The notes under the pieces: generated by a model
What the model was told of the DNA's origin: nothing
The model's database searches: none
The model's input: only the letters and a program-made list of their open reading frames with translations
Position numbers and translations under genes: made by a program
In this document: in pieces, positions 40,101 through 48,241 of the stretch
How the letters are laid out: every line of letters begins with the position of its first letter
How positions within the stretch are numbered: position 1 is the first letter of the stretch
Assembly: GCF_023051105.1 (NCBI RefSeq)
Contig: NZ_JALKIL010000023.1
Span: 1 to 64,000 of the forward strand
Direction of reading: 5' to 3'
DNA length: 64,000 nt
From: Anaerobiospirillum sp. NML120449
GTDB lineage: Bacteria > Pseudomonadota > Gammaproteobacteria > Enterobacterales > Succinivibrionaceae

Positions 40101-41920
40101 CAGCTCAGGCTCAGGATAAGAGCATTGTTAATCCTGAAAGTGGCGTACTGCGCGCCGATGGCAAGGCTGATGTTTCAGCTGAGGATGCCAGAGCTCAGCA
40201 GTCCGCTGCTCTGCTCAGCAGCCTTGCTGCCAGGGCCAGTCATACTCACAACAAAGAAGAGCAGCAGGCTCTGGCTCAGTCCATGGGCAAGGCAGCTCTT
40301 GATACCCTTGGCTTCCTTGAGGCCAAAATCGCCAAAAACATAGAACTTACCGGCGCCAATACCGGTCCATCTCCATGGGAGCTGATAGGCCGCAGCCAGG
40401 TAATTGCCATTGATGACACTGAGATCAAGGTGCACAGGCCAAAGCTTGAAAAGCTTACCCGCATGAGTGATAACAACTTCCTCATGGCAGGAGGCGAAAA
40501 GAGCGAAGAGTCAGCAGAGAGCTGCATTTTCAAGGGCACACTGGTAAATGCCTGGGGCAAGACTCTGCCTGATGAGGGCACCACAGCCCTGATGGCTGTA
40601 ATGATGGCTAAAATCCAGGAAGCCAAAGCCCGCAAGGAGCTTTCTGCTCAGGCCTTTAAGGATTTTGCTGCCCGCATTGCCAGCACCGGCAGAAGCATTG
40701 AGGCCACCTCTGACCCTGAGCTCATGCCGCTCAGTCTGCTGCGCCTGATGTCCGGCACCAGCGCCGCCCTCAATGAGATTTATCAGCGCCGCTGCGCGGC
40801 CGAACAGCCTGCTGCGCCTGTCCCGGCAGCCGCGCAGCCAGGTGCCGGCCAGATGCCACAGGCTGCCCCTGCAGGCATGCCGCCACAGGGAGCGCCTGCA
40901 GGCATGCCGCCACAGGGAGCGCCTGCGGCTCGTCCGGCCCAGGCCATGGGCCAGGCACCGGCCATGGGCCAGCCACCGGCCCAGGCTCGGGCCATGGCCA
41001 TGCCAGCCGGTATGCCACCTGTGGGCCGCCCGTCAGGTCAGCCACCTGTGGGCATGCCTCCTGCGGGGCATCCGGCTGCCATGCCTCCTGCAGGCAGGCC
41101 TCAGGGTGGACCACAGGGTGGACAACAGGGTGGCCCAGGCCGTGGTCCTGGTGGCAGGGTCATGGAGCCGCCAGCTGATTTCGTCAGTCATTTTGAAGAC
41201 AGGTATGAAGATGAAGGCTATGCCCCGCCACCTGATGTCATGATGGACTATGGCAGCTTTGATGATGGCGAGGGCTATGACGGCTATATGAGTCAGGGCA
41301 GCAACCTTGCTGCTGATATGGCCTTAAATCAGGATCCTGAGTTTGTTCAGGCTGTTCCTGTAGAGGGTACCGATACCGTAATCAGTACCGCTGTGGGCAT
41401 GGCCGGATCAGGTGAGCTGCCAGGCTGGCGTCGCAGTGTGGATGATGACTATCTTGATGTCATTGGCCGTGATGATGAGTGGTATGCCCTTATTGTCAAA
41501 GCCTATCCCCAGCATGGCCTTGAGTACTCAACTCTGGTACGCTCGGCCCGACGCATTGACAGCAGTGATCCGTCCCTGTGGCATATGGTCATTTCGCGCA
41601 ATGACGAGTTCTCTACTCTGGGTGAGGCCATTTTGCCGAAGATTGAGCAAAGGCTCTCCGAGGTCCATGGCTCGCCGATACGCCTTGATGTGGTAACCGA
41701 GGACAATGTTCCCCGTGATGCCCCGGCCGTAAAGTCCTACTATGCCCATCAGGAGGACATAGCCCGCGCCCGTCAGAGCTGCTACAAGATTCGTGGTCTG
41801 GGCGCGCTGCTGCGCGACCTTGGTGAGGACCTTGCCAATACCGGTATTGAGCTCTACCAGAAAGTGCAGCCGGCTCCGGCTCAGGCACAGGCAGCGCTTG
41901 AAGGCGCAGCCCGGCCTTAG
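37178..41920 (+). CDS. dnaX: Tau-specific part of dnaX, read in the -1 frame
   Basis: This frame is open from the A10 run without a stop for about 1580 codons, beginning LWRGELNTV. The first in-frame ATG is at 37298, with no ribosome site. Fused to the zero frame it gives a protein of about 1,980 aa; E. coli tau is 643. The first 1,100 or so residues are mostly Ala/Asp/Glu/Gln low complexity, with islands of ordinary sequence (for example 38090-38400 and 40270-40780, TLGFLEAKIAKNIELTG). A Met/Pro/Gly-rich stretch follows (40800-41160). The last 150 residues resemble tau domain V: EWYALIVKAYPQHGL, LVRSARRID, then IRLDVVTEDNVPRDAPAV and YYAHQEDIARARQSCYKI. That domain binds the polymerase alpha subunit. 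The middle may replace domain IV (DnaB binding). Confidence 0.8.
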   Translation, partial: LWRGELNTVATPSVSSLISSAALGAQGLTGSSAAPFDPTSMLASELGGLMPGSARNASAAAIAALHQEAAAINAQGPASPAAAAAAGAAAGAAGAAAPAPSIRPLGQGDTRMLLQAITKGPQECERCIDSLSAQLGFNAQQREEIIRLAQTLSASQAVVASARASLSQGQRNNSNQKRNLEQLQHSLGIDPDKNSSQPRKDIGSNIGYYHEGQGAEGSLGEGHTLPTPAQRAALIASNTRLAMEQAAAAASAGAAAGDAADDSEALASLDHGADDYDDHDGKGGTGQPGGKAMAGSFDGRKKIDTTSRFDYSDQARDLETIHKGGVGFNTRYLELNAHAEDPARVQQEMEERRHYTEMAARVLDYFVVLDSSHERSNQTAIKNSRVKDTNAELLNLSNVISGFNTINENRANGLPPGTGLPQSTPAAQGASGSDLSISPAAAGTAAATAAADSSADDADDFVFDQVDHHGYQVGSEHHLGAQFAGSVSLENNDASNLGSIEELPSGPAPAPAPAQATDADIAAAAVPAPVTDATEDQDQAAAAGQAQPAEAVQDAQAAGQSIADAQVHSSESASAAEAAAEAQAEVGSEATQADAGADAALAEGDGAAADASADAASTVAYSVAPAAAGGEDSGSSKEAARSEAEEQPHGDEVVTAAADSGSASGATLEIAAGFTPVSLSSGAEDNQAAAAAAPEVKAKRTVARTDNARKALKGIASNLADDEGFDELDSSVDDIMGTSFSDLSISEPPAAQLGEITPASSAPEIAPNAEGAALHWTASDADDGGALSAAAKSDKQAVLQAVTDVAAAAAASAGVQGAAATVPDSDLPPWHMGDSDSRTLLKDQNAWQKSAAIAAAAQEGKSTRPSADLSGGSALSAEVMAEVKPVSLSLAAAAAEAADYGDDLMPAPVVSASAPAPGAQDAAAAAADITPAADAMADAAGDLTDGAGGHDHAEGGSSGFDTAVAQQSGASMDIAAQAQDKSIVNPESGVLRADGKADVSAEDARAQQSAALLSSLAARASHTHNKEEQQALAQSMGKAALDTLGFLEAKIAKNIELTGANTGPSPWELIGRSQVIAIDDTEIKVHRPKLEKLTRMSDNNFLMAGGEKSEESAESCIFKGTLVNAWGKTLPDEGTTALMAVMMAKIQEAKARKELSAQAFKDFAARIASTGRSIEATSDPELMPLSLLRLMSGTSAALNEIYQRRCAAEQPAAPVPAAAQPGAGQMPQAAPAGMPPQGAPAGMPPQGAPAARPAQAMGQAPAMGQPPAQARAMAMPAGMPPVGRPSGQPPVGMPPAGHPAAMPPAGRPQGGPQGGQQGGPGRGPGGRVMEPPADFVSHFEDRYEDEGYAPPPDVMMDYGSFDDGEGYDGYMSQGSNLAADMALNQDPEFVQAVPVEGTDTVISTAVGMAGSGELPGWRRSVDDDYLDVIGRDDEWYALIVKAYPQHGLEYSTLVRSARRIDSSDPSLWHMVISRNDEFSTLGEAILPKIEQRLSEVHGSPIRLDVVTEDNVPRDAPAVKSYYAHQEDIARARQSCYKIRGLGALLRDLGEDLANTGIELYQKVQPAPAQAQAALEGAARP

Positions 41921-41942
41921 GCTCTGCAATGACCATAAAACA

Positions 41943-41972
41943 AAGCCCCGCATCAGCGGGGCTCTTTATTTT
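41943..41972 (+). terminator. Rho-independent terminator of dnaX
   Basis: AAGCCCCGC and GCGGGGCT pair around ATCA, followed by CTTTATTTT, starting 23 bases past the tau stop. Confidence 0.9.
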
Positions 41973-42699
41973 GCGGCAGCGGGGCCGTCCATCACAGGCC
42001 AGGTCGCTCCCGGACCAGCCCCATGCTTTGCCCCGGTGCCCGGGCCCGGTCAACGGGGCAAAGCCCATGGACATGCGGCCTTGTCATGGTACCTGGTGCT
42101 GGGGTCTGCTCACTGACTGACAGATCCATTAATTTTGCTAATGGATTAGCACAGTTTATGAGAAAAAAATGTGATTTGTTTTGCCTTTTGAGCTATCATT
42201 TTTTCAGATTTGCGCTAAAGTTAGCACTTGTGATCGCAAAAGAGAGTGGCATTTTTATCATGTCCAGGAAATCTATTTAATTAATCAGGTTAGCAAATAG
42301 CAGATTATGCCCTGTCTTCAGATGTGCTGTTAACTGGCCTTATGCGGCAGCTGCGACCGCAATGAGCCTGAGCCTGAGCCTGAGTCTGAATTACTCCGGG
42401 GCTGTCCGCTTTATCCTCTTATTGTGGTTTCCGCAGGCGTGGCCGCCGCCTGGTGTTTATCCCCCATGTTTCAGCTTCATGTTACTGAAACGCAAGCCGG
42501 CCAGAAATTCTTTTCCGGCGCCTGATTTGTACAGGCTGCCTGTCCTTTTAATTCCTCCATGTCCTGTCATTACTGCCTGTCGGCAGTTACGGATAGCGCA
42601 CGCCTGTGTGCTGGTCCGGGGCAGGATGTGGTCTGAACGTTAGAAAATGCCGGACGATGCTCAAACATGGCTGCCCGGTACAATGTGAGGTCTGGTTTA
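41973..42699. other. Intergenic region between dnaX and ndh
   Basis: No supported gene. TCCATTA/TAATGGA forms a small hairpin at about 42123-42143, and an A/T-rich patch (42120-42300) may hold the ndh promoter; no clear boxes were recognised. Confidence 0.45.
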
Positions 42700-44412
42700 A
42701 TGAGCTTTAATATCCCTGATGCGCCCAAAAAACGCGTAGTTATCGTAGGTGGCGGTTTTGGCGGTCTTAAGCTGTGTACTGCTCTTGCCAAAAATACTGA
42801 TTATCAGATTGTTCTTATCGACAAGAACAATTTCCATCAGTTCCCGCCGCTCATTTACCAGATTGCCACTTCCGGTCTGCAGGTAAGCTCCATTGCCTTC
42901 CCTTTCCGCAAGATGTTTGCCGGCAGCAAGAATGTGTTCTACAGAATGTGTGAGCTGCGTGCCGTATATCCTGAGGACAAGGTAATTCAGACCTCCATTG
43001 GCAAGCTCGACTACGACTATCTTGTCCTTGCTACCGGCACTACTACCAATTACTTTGGTAACAGCCGTCTGCAGGAAGAGTCCATGCCTATGAAGACCAT
43101 CAACGAGGCCATGGGTCTGCGTAATGCTCTGCTCAATACCTTTGAGCGTGCCAATACCTGCTCCACAGAAGAAGAGCGCGCTGAGCTGCTCAACGTTGTG
43201 GTAGTAGGCGGCGGTCCTACCGGTGTGGAAATTGCCGGTGCTCTGGCAGAAATGCGTGAGCACGTGCTGCCACGTGACTATCCGGATCTCGATACCTCTC
43301 TGTTCAAGATTCACCTTGTTCAGGGCGGTGCCCGTCTGCTGCCTGCCATGTCAGAAAAGGCCTCCAAGACCTCACTGGAGTACCTGACCAGGATGGGTGT
43401 TGACGTGCAGCTTAAGGCCTATGTGCATGATTATCGTGATCATGAGGTTATTCTGCGCGACGGCCGCTCTTTCAAGTCTCAGACCATTATCTGGGTGTGT
43501 GGTGTTACCGGACGCCGTATTCAGGGCATTGATGACAAATTCTATGGTCCGGGCAACCGTCTGACCGTTGACAGCTTCAATCAGGTTACCGGACTTGACG
43601 GTGTCTATGCCGTAGGTGACTGCTGCATCATGACCACAGAGGACTGCCCGAAGGGACACCCTCAGATGGCTCAGGCTGCTCTTCAGCAGGGCAGGAATCT
43701 GGCCCGCAACTTTACCCACTTGTCACGCAATGAGCCTCTGGAGGCCTTTACCTACAAGGATCTGGGCTCTATGGCAACAATCGGCCGTAACAAGGCCGTA
43801 GCCGATATCTTCGGCATGAACATGACCGGTTTTACCGCCTGGGTTCTGTGGATGATTGTGCACCTGATGTCTATCCTGGGCGTAAAGAACAAGATGTCTA
43901 CAGTAATGGACTGGGCCTGGTCATACTTCACCTATGACAAGTCCAACCGCACCATTATTTCAGCCAAGCATCCAAAGGTTATTCTCGAACGTAACTACGA
44001 GATTTCCATGCGTCACTGGGGTGAACTGTCCCGTGAACAGGCCATAGAGGCCGAGCGTCTTGCCGATGAGGCCATCAAGGGCAGCCGTGACATTTACTCT
44101 CTTAAGACTCAGGAGTCCCTGGCCCGTAACGCCATGAAGAAGGCCGAAGCTATCCTGCGTCAGAAGAGCCTTGAGGCTGCTGCCGCCGCTGCCTCTCTGG
44201 CCGGTTCCAGAGAAGCTGCCGCCGCTGCGGCCACCGCAGCTGACGCCACCCGCGAAATCATTGGCGAGGGCGACAACCTGCCACCAGCTGTACCTGCAGC
44301 CGCTCCAGCTGCCGCTCAAGCCCCGGCTGCCTCCGAGGCACCAGCTGCTCGGCCAGCCGACGCTCCGGCTGTTCAGCCAGCTGCTGATGGCAAGGACAGT
44401 GAGGCAAAGTAG
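42700..44412 (+). CDS. ndh: Type II NADH:quinone oxidoreductase, with Ala-rich tail
   Basis: Single-subunit, non-proton-pumping NADH dehydrogenase feeding electrons into the quinone pool at the inner membrane. From ATG 42700 (GAGG ten bases upstream) it is 570 aa. FAD-binding VVIVGGGFGGLKLCTAL (about 13-29), then NNFHQFPPLIYQIATSGL typical of NDH-2, NAD-binding VVVVGGGPTGVEIAGALAEM (about 165-184) and the second FAD motif GVYAVGDCC (about 305). The amphipathic/hydrophobic C-terminal segment TAWVLWMIVHLMSILGVKNK (about 377-396) should attach it to the membrane. Residues about 490-570 are an Ala/Pro-rich low-complexity tail beyond the usual end, as in other proteins here. Confidence 0.93.
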   Translation: MSFNIPDAPKKRVVIVGGGFGGLKLCTALAKNTDYQIVLIDKNNFHQFPPLIYQIATSGLQVSSIAFPFRKMFAGSKNVFYRMCELRAVYPEDKVIQTSIGKLDYDYLVLATGTTTNYFGNSRLQEESMPMKTINEAMGLRNALLNTFERANTCSTEEERAELLNVVVVGGGPTGVEIAGALAEMREHVLPRDYPDLDTSLFKIHLVQGGARLLPAMSEKASKTSLEYLTRMGVDVQLKAYVHDYRDHEVILRDGRSFKSQTIIWVCGVTGRRIQGIDDKFYGPGNRLTVDSFNQVTGLDGVYAVGDCCIMTTEDCPKGHPQMAQAALQQGRNLARNFTHLSRNEPLEAFTYKDLGSMATIGRNKAVADIFGMNMTGFTAWVLWMIVHLMSILGVKNKMSTVMDWAWSYFTYDKSNRTIISAKHPKVILERNYEISMRHWGELSREQAIEAERLADEAIKGSRDIYSLKTQESLARNAMKKAEAILRQKSLEAAAAAASLAGSREAAAAAATAADATREIIGEGDNLPPAVPAAAPAAAQAPAASEAPAARPADAPAVQPAADGKDSEAK

Positions 44413-44465
44413 CCAACTGTTGCTGACAGCAAGTCTCTCAGGCTGATCCTGAGAACCCGGATAAG

Positions 44466-44500
44466 AATGATGCCCGCAGTGCTGCACTGCGGGCATCATT
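44466..44500 (+). terminator. Strong hairpin downstream of ndh
   Basis: AATGATGCCCGCAGTG and CACTGCGGGCATCATT form a perfect 16-bp stem with a 3-base loop, 54 bases past the stop. There is no T run after it (CGTTG), so it may stabilise the 3' end more than terminate. Confidence 0.65.
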
Positions 44501-44640
44501 CGTTGTGGGGCAGCCCTGTGCACCATGCGCCCACAGGACATAACACCTCCGGGGCCATGAGCCAGCTGGTCCATTGGCAATAAGACCTGGGCAGCGCGTC
44601 CCTGGCAGCCGGACCGGAAGCGCTTTCCGGCACTGGGCAG

Positions 44641-44800
44641 GGGCTTTGCCTGCATTGGATTTGCCTGCAGTGACGTCCGGGATGGAGGCGCTGTGGGGAA
44701 GCTGCGCTGGGGCTTTGCCTGCATTGGCTTTGCCTGCAGTGGCGTCCCGGATGGAGGCGCTGTGGGGAAGCTGCGCTGGGGCTTTGCCTGCAGAGGCATC
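44641..44800. repeat. 69-bp tandem repeat, about 2.3 copies
   Basis: GGGCTTTGCCTGCATTGG starts at 44641 and 44710, with a partial copy at 44779. Each unit has TTTGCCTGCAGTG, GGATGGAGGCGCTGTGGGGA and AGCTGCGC. Confidence 0.85.
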
Positions 44801-45210
44801 GGGCGGTAGAAATATGGCAATCAGGGGCGAGGCTCGCAAGTGTGTGAGTGCCGGGTTGCGAGGCGCTTTGGGACTGCAGGCGGCTGCAGGCAGGAGCATG
44901 GCTTTCTGCCAGGTGCCTCTTAAGCCGAGAGTGCGCTCATGGATAAAAAGCAGGGCCAGGGCAGCGCGAAGCATGGAGCTCAGGCCTTTGCCTCCCATGT
45001 AATGGCCTGAATGTTGCTTTGCAGAAATGATAGACATTTGTGGTGTCGAGATCTGTGCAGTAACGCTCCATAGGTAAATGTGGAGTACGTATATTACTGA
45101 ACAGAAGATCGAGAGCACAGTCTTGATCCAATGCGACAGAAATTTTGCTCCAGCGCGCGTCAAAAGGGCGAACTGTCCCGACAAATTTGCATTTTTCATC
45201 AAAGGCAGCT

Positions 45211-45239
45211 TTGTAATTGTCGGGCCTAATTGCTATACT
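45211..45239 (+). promoter_or_regulatory. Sigma-70-type promoter upstream of the EAL/HDOD gene
   Basis: TTGTAA (45211-45216), a 17-base spacer, then TATACT (45234-45239), with an extended -10 TGC just before it. Confidence 0.65.
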
Positions 45240-45771
45240 TTGGGCTGAACTATTCCCAGGTGCGGGCGTACTGACAGGATTTTCAGCCAGTCAACTGCTT
45301 TGCCCCGGTCGGCGTAGTGCTCTATTCCATGGAGAGGAAATACAGCACGTTATAGTGAAATATCTGCCGTTTAGTTAGATTTACTGACAGGACTGACCTT
45401 GCAGCCTGCGGTAATGACAAGTTTCCAGAGGCTTTGCCTCGTCTTAACGTTAAGTGCCCTGACAGCACTCTGTGTGGCATATGTCTCCGGTCGGGCCGGA
45501 GCTATTTCAGGACCTGCTGTGCCTGAAGCTTGCAGTGCTGCCTGCCTTAACATCAGTTAATGCACGGTCACTCTGATCTTATGAGAGGACGGACTGTGTG
45601 CACGGTTGGAGTTGGGATGTCTGTGCATACCAACGCTGCGCCGGGCCAGTGAATGTTTTTGCGGTATTTTCCTCAAAGCTTTTCCACCATGCCGGGCAAC
45701 TCCACTTCAGTGACTATCTGCAGTGCGATGGTTTAGCAGTATCCACTTCCCAATTCTAGGAGAGATATACG

Positions 45772-47103
45772 GTGTCTGATACAAGTCAAGCTGGAGAGCA
45801 GGAGAAAAAACCTGAGCCAGTCAAAACCATGATGATGAGTACAGTGCCATATTGGAACTCTCAAAGTCAGGCTTTCTATTATGAGCTCAGCTTTGTTACC
45901 CAGGACCGTAAAACCCGAGTTACTCCTGATAACACAGCCGAAGTCCTGCGCCGTTACCTCGTGCAGTCACAGCTGGACAAATACGTCGGCCCTAAGGCTG
46001 GCGTAGCTATTAACGTTCAGTTCTCCTCAACTTTCCTCGAATTCCGTCACGACATCAACTATTCACGCATGCTGGTGCGTCTGCCATCCAATCAGCCGGT
46101 CAATCAGACCCTGGTACAGCAGATGCGCGAGATGAGTTCCTTTGGCATGTCTTTCGCCACCGATCTGGAAACCATCATTCGTGAAAAGTGGCTCGAACAG
46201 ATTCCTCGTTTTGACTATGTTGTGCTCGACATGCACTCTCCTAACATAGCCAAGGACATTATTGCAGTACAGAGCTTAAAGCAGATTCAGCCACGTCTGA
46301 AGATGCTGTTCTCCAATATCCAGAGCCAGAAGGAAATGAAGGTTGCCTTCTCTCTGGGTGCTCATCTGGTTACCGGCAAGGGCAAGTACAATCCTCTGCC
46401 TCCATGCCTTATCAAGCCGCCATATAACTCCAACACCAAGGAACTCTTCCTTGAGCAGCGTCAGCTGTGTCTGCTGATGAGCTTTATGTGCGCTCCTAAG
46501 CCTAATATCCAGCAGATCAATATGCTGCTGCGCACTTCTTTCAAGATGTGGCAGACCTTTAACGTGCTGGCCAAGGCTATTGATAATACCGTGTTCTCCT
46601 CTTTCCGTTCCATGGAAGACATAGTCAAGCACTTTGGCGGTCACGGTGCCCGTAACCTCATAGCTCTGGTAATTGCCCAGATTCAGTACGATCTGTACAA
46701 CCGCGCTACCAATTTAAATGGCGATCAGCAGCTGGATTACTTCAAGCGTCTGATTACCCGTGCCATTTTCATTGAGTCAGTGTGCAAGCTGTATCCTTAC
46801 TTTGCTCCTTGCCGCGATCTCATTTTCGAGTTCGTAATCTTCCACGGCCTCGATCCAATGATCGTGCATCGTCCGGACAAGGTCTTCAAGATCACCCAGG
46901 ATCTCATCAAGCCACGCTGCAGCTTCCTGCGCGTGCTGCAGGATCTCATCATTCTGGGCGACAGTATCGATACTCTGCACTTCCAGAACATTCGTGGTGT
47001 GGCTCAGAAGTACAAGCTCAACGATCTGCGTCTTATCTACCTGCACGAGCAGGCTGAACTCAAGGCCATGGAATACCTGGTGGCCATGAAGATCGTCCGC
47101 TAA
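45772..47103 (+). CDS. Degenerate-EAL / HDOD-domain signalling protein
   Basis: 443 aa with GTG start; AGGAGAGA lies seven to nine bases upstream. The C-terminal half (about 240-430) fits an HDOD domain: long helices such as QLCLLMSFMCAPKPNIQQINMLLRTSFKMWQTFNVLAKAIDN and VKHFGGHGARNLIALVIAQIQ. The N-terminal half has the broad spacing of the YuxH-type EAL-HDOD family (COG3434), with LDMHSPNIAKDIIAVQSLKQIQPRLKMLFSNIQ. The catalytic E-x-L signature is absent, so no c-di-GMP hydrolysis is expected. The role is probably protein scaffolding or ligand sensing. The assignment is by pattern only. It is a single gene, preceded by a leader of about 530 nt. Confidence 0.6.
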   Translation: MSDTSQAGEQEKKPEPVKTMMMSTVPYWNSQSQAFYYELSFVTQDRKTRVTPDNTAEVLRRYLVQSQLDKYVGPKAGVAINVQFSSTFLEFRHDINYSRMLVRLPSNQPVNQTLVQQMREMSSFGMSFATDLETIIREKWLEQIPRFDYVVLDMHSPNIAKDIIAVQSLKQIQPRLKMLFSNIQSQKEMKVAFSLGAHLVTGKGKYNPLPPCLIKPPYNSNTKELFLEQRQLCLLMSFMCAPKPNIQQINMLLRTSFKMWQTFNVLAKAIDNTVFSSFRSMEDIVKHFGGHGARNLIALVIAQIQYDLYNRATNLNGDQQLDYFKRLITRAIFIESVCKLYPYFAPCRDLIFEFVIFHGLDPMIVHRPDKVFKITQDLIKPRCSFLRVLQDLIILGDSIDTLHFQNIRGVAQKYKLNDLRLIYLHEQAELKAMEYLVAMKIVR

Positions 47104-48012
47104 ACTCATCTCCGGCGCGCCTGCGCGCCGACCTCCCCCACACAATTCCCCCAATACCGGCGCCGCCCAGCGGCCTGCCGGCCACAATTACTGGTGCTGC
47201 CTGCGCCGCCCAAATCCCCATCAGGTTCCAATCCGTACAGGACGCACCCGGGCCCCCATCCACTCCAGCTGCACAGCACTGTCGGCACAGCACGCCCAGA
47301 GCACCAAACGGCTTTGCAAACTGCACACCCCCGAGCACCGCACAACTTCGCGAACTGCACACCCCTGCGCATTGCATGCTGTACGGCCCCTGGAGAGTGC
47401 TCTGGCCATCTGGAGCAGCTACAATTCAGAGCCGCTTTCAGCTGCCATAAAGCCAGCCTTAAGAACCTTGAAACTCCATTTTGAACTGCAGTCCCTGAAT
47501 GCTGACCACTGTCCAGTCGATGACCTGCGTCCGATGACTGCACTGGACAGCGCCGATTTATGGATTTAAAGCAGGCAGGGACATTTTCAGTCCTGATGCT
47601 CCTATCATGGCAGTGGGCAAGAACCTCATAAATATCAGTAATTCAGGTATATACTAAGTGTGTTTGCAGCGTTTATATAACATATTGTTGTTTTAGCAAT
47701 AAGGTAAAATTAACAATTAAGTTAAGAGTCGACTGTAATTTTGCCTGGTTTGAGTACATGAATTGATGTAATGCTATGAGAAGAGTTGACTGAGTCGGAA
47801 TGGCTGTCGGCTGTAGGGCTTGCAGGTGGATGACTGAGGCGGAATGGCAGTTGGTTGGATGAGTCGTACAGGGGTAGGCCTGAGCCGAAGTGGGCATGAG
47901 CAGGCGCTATGGCCAGAGGTGACTGCGGCTGCGTGCAGAGAGTGCTGTGATGTGGAGATGGCCACATGCCCGCGATGGGCCGCGAGGTGGCTGCGTAGGA
48001 ATGGACAGGGTA
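47104..48012. other. Intergenic region, convergent genes
   Basis: No supported gene. GGCGCGC/GCGCGCC forms a GC stem at about 47115-47130. 47630-47770 is an unusually A/T-rich island. Its TATATAACAT-like words could be promoters, but no gene follows. Confidence 0.45.
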
Positions 48013-48049
48013 AAAAAAAGCCAGGGCAGGAGTGTTGCTCCTGCCCTGG
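48013..48049 (-). terminator. Rho-independent terminator of the PotF-like gene
   Basis: CCAGGGCAGGAG and CTCCTGCCCTGG form a perfect 12-bp stem around TGTTG, followed on the minus strand by eight T. It lies about 190 bases past the stop at 48242. Confidence 0.85.
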
Positions 48050-48241
48050 GAGCACAGCGCCGGAGCGCTGTGCGTGCATGGTCATGCCATGCCTTTGCTG
48101 GTTGGGGCCACTGGCCGGCGGTGGTTGCCAGAGTCTGGTGCCGTAGGCAGGTGCCGGAAGCTGGATGCCGTGGGCAGGTGCCCGGCGGTGGTTGCCGGAA
48201 GCTGGATGCCGTGGGCCAGTGGCTCCTTGAGCTGCTGGCTG

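Larger units (their letters stand above)
44413..45771. other. 1.36-kb region between ndh and the EAL/HDOD gene
   Basis: No supported gene. It contains the hairpin at 44466, the 69-bp repeat at 44641 and a good promoter at 45211, leaving a leader of about 530 nt before the next start codon. No known riboswitch class was recognised in that leader. Confidence 0.5.

Noticed and set aside
37298-41920. Separate gene starting at ATG 37298
   Set aside because: No ribosome site; the frame is open back to the A10 run, and the C-terminus resembles tau domain V, so it is better read as part of dnaX.
45240-45771. c-di-GMP riboswitch upstream of the EAL/HDOD gene
   Set aside because: The leader is long, but the conserved GEMM motifs could not be found by eye.
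47630-47770. A/T-rich island as horizontally acquired segment or origin
   Set aside because: No gene, direct repeats or DnaA-box cluster were recognised; only base composition differs.
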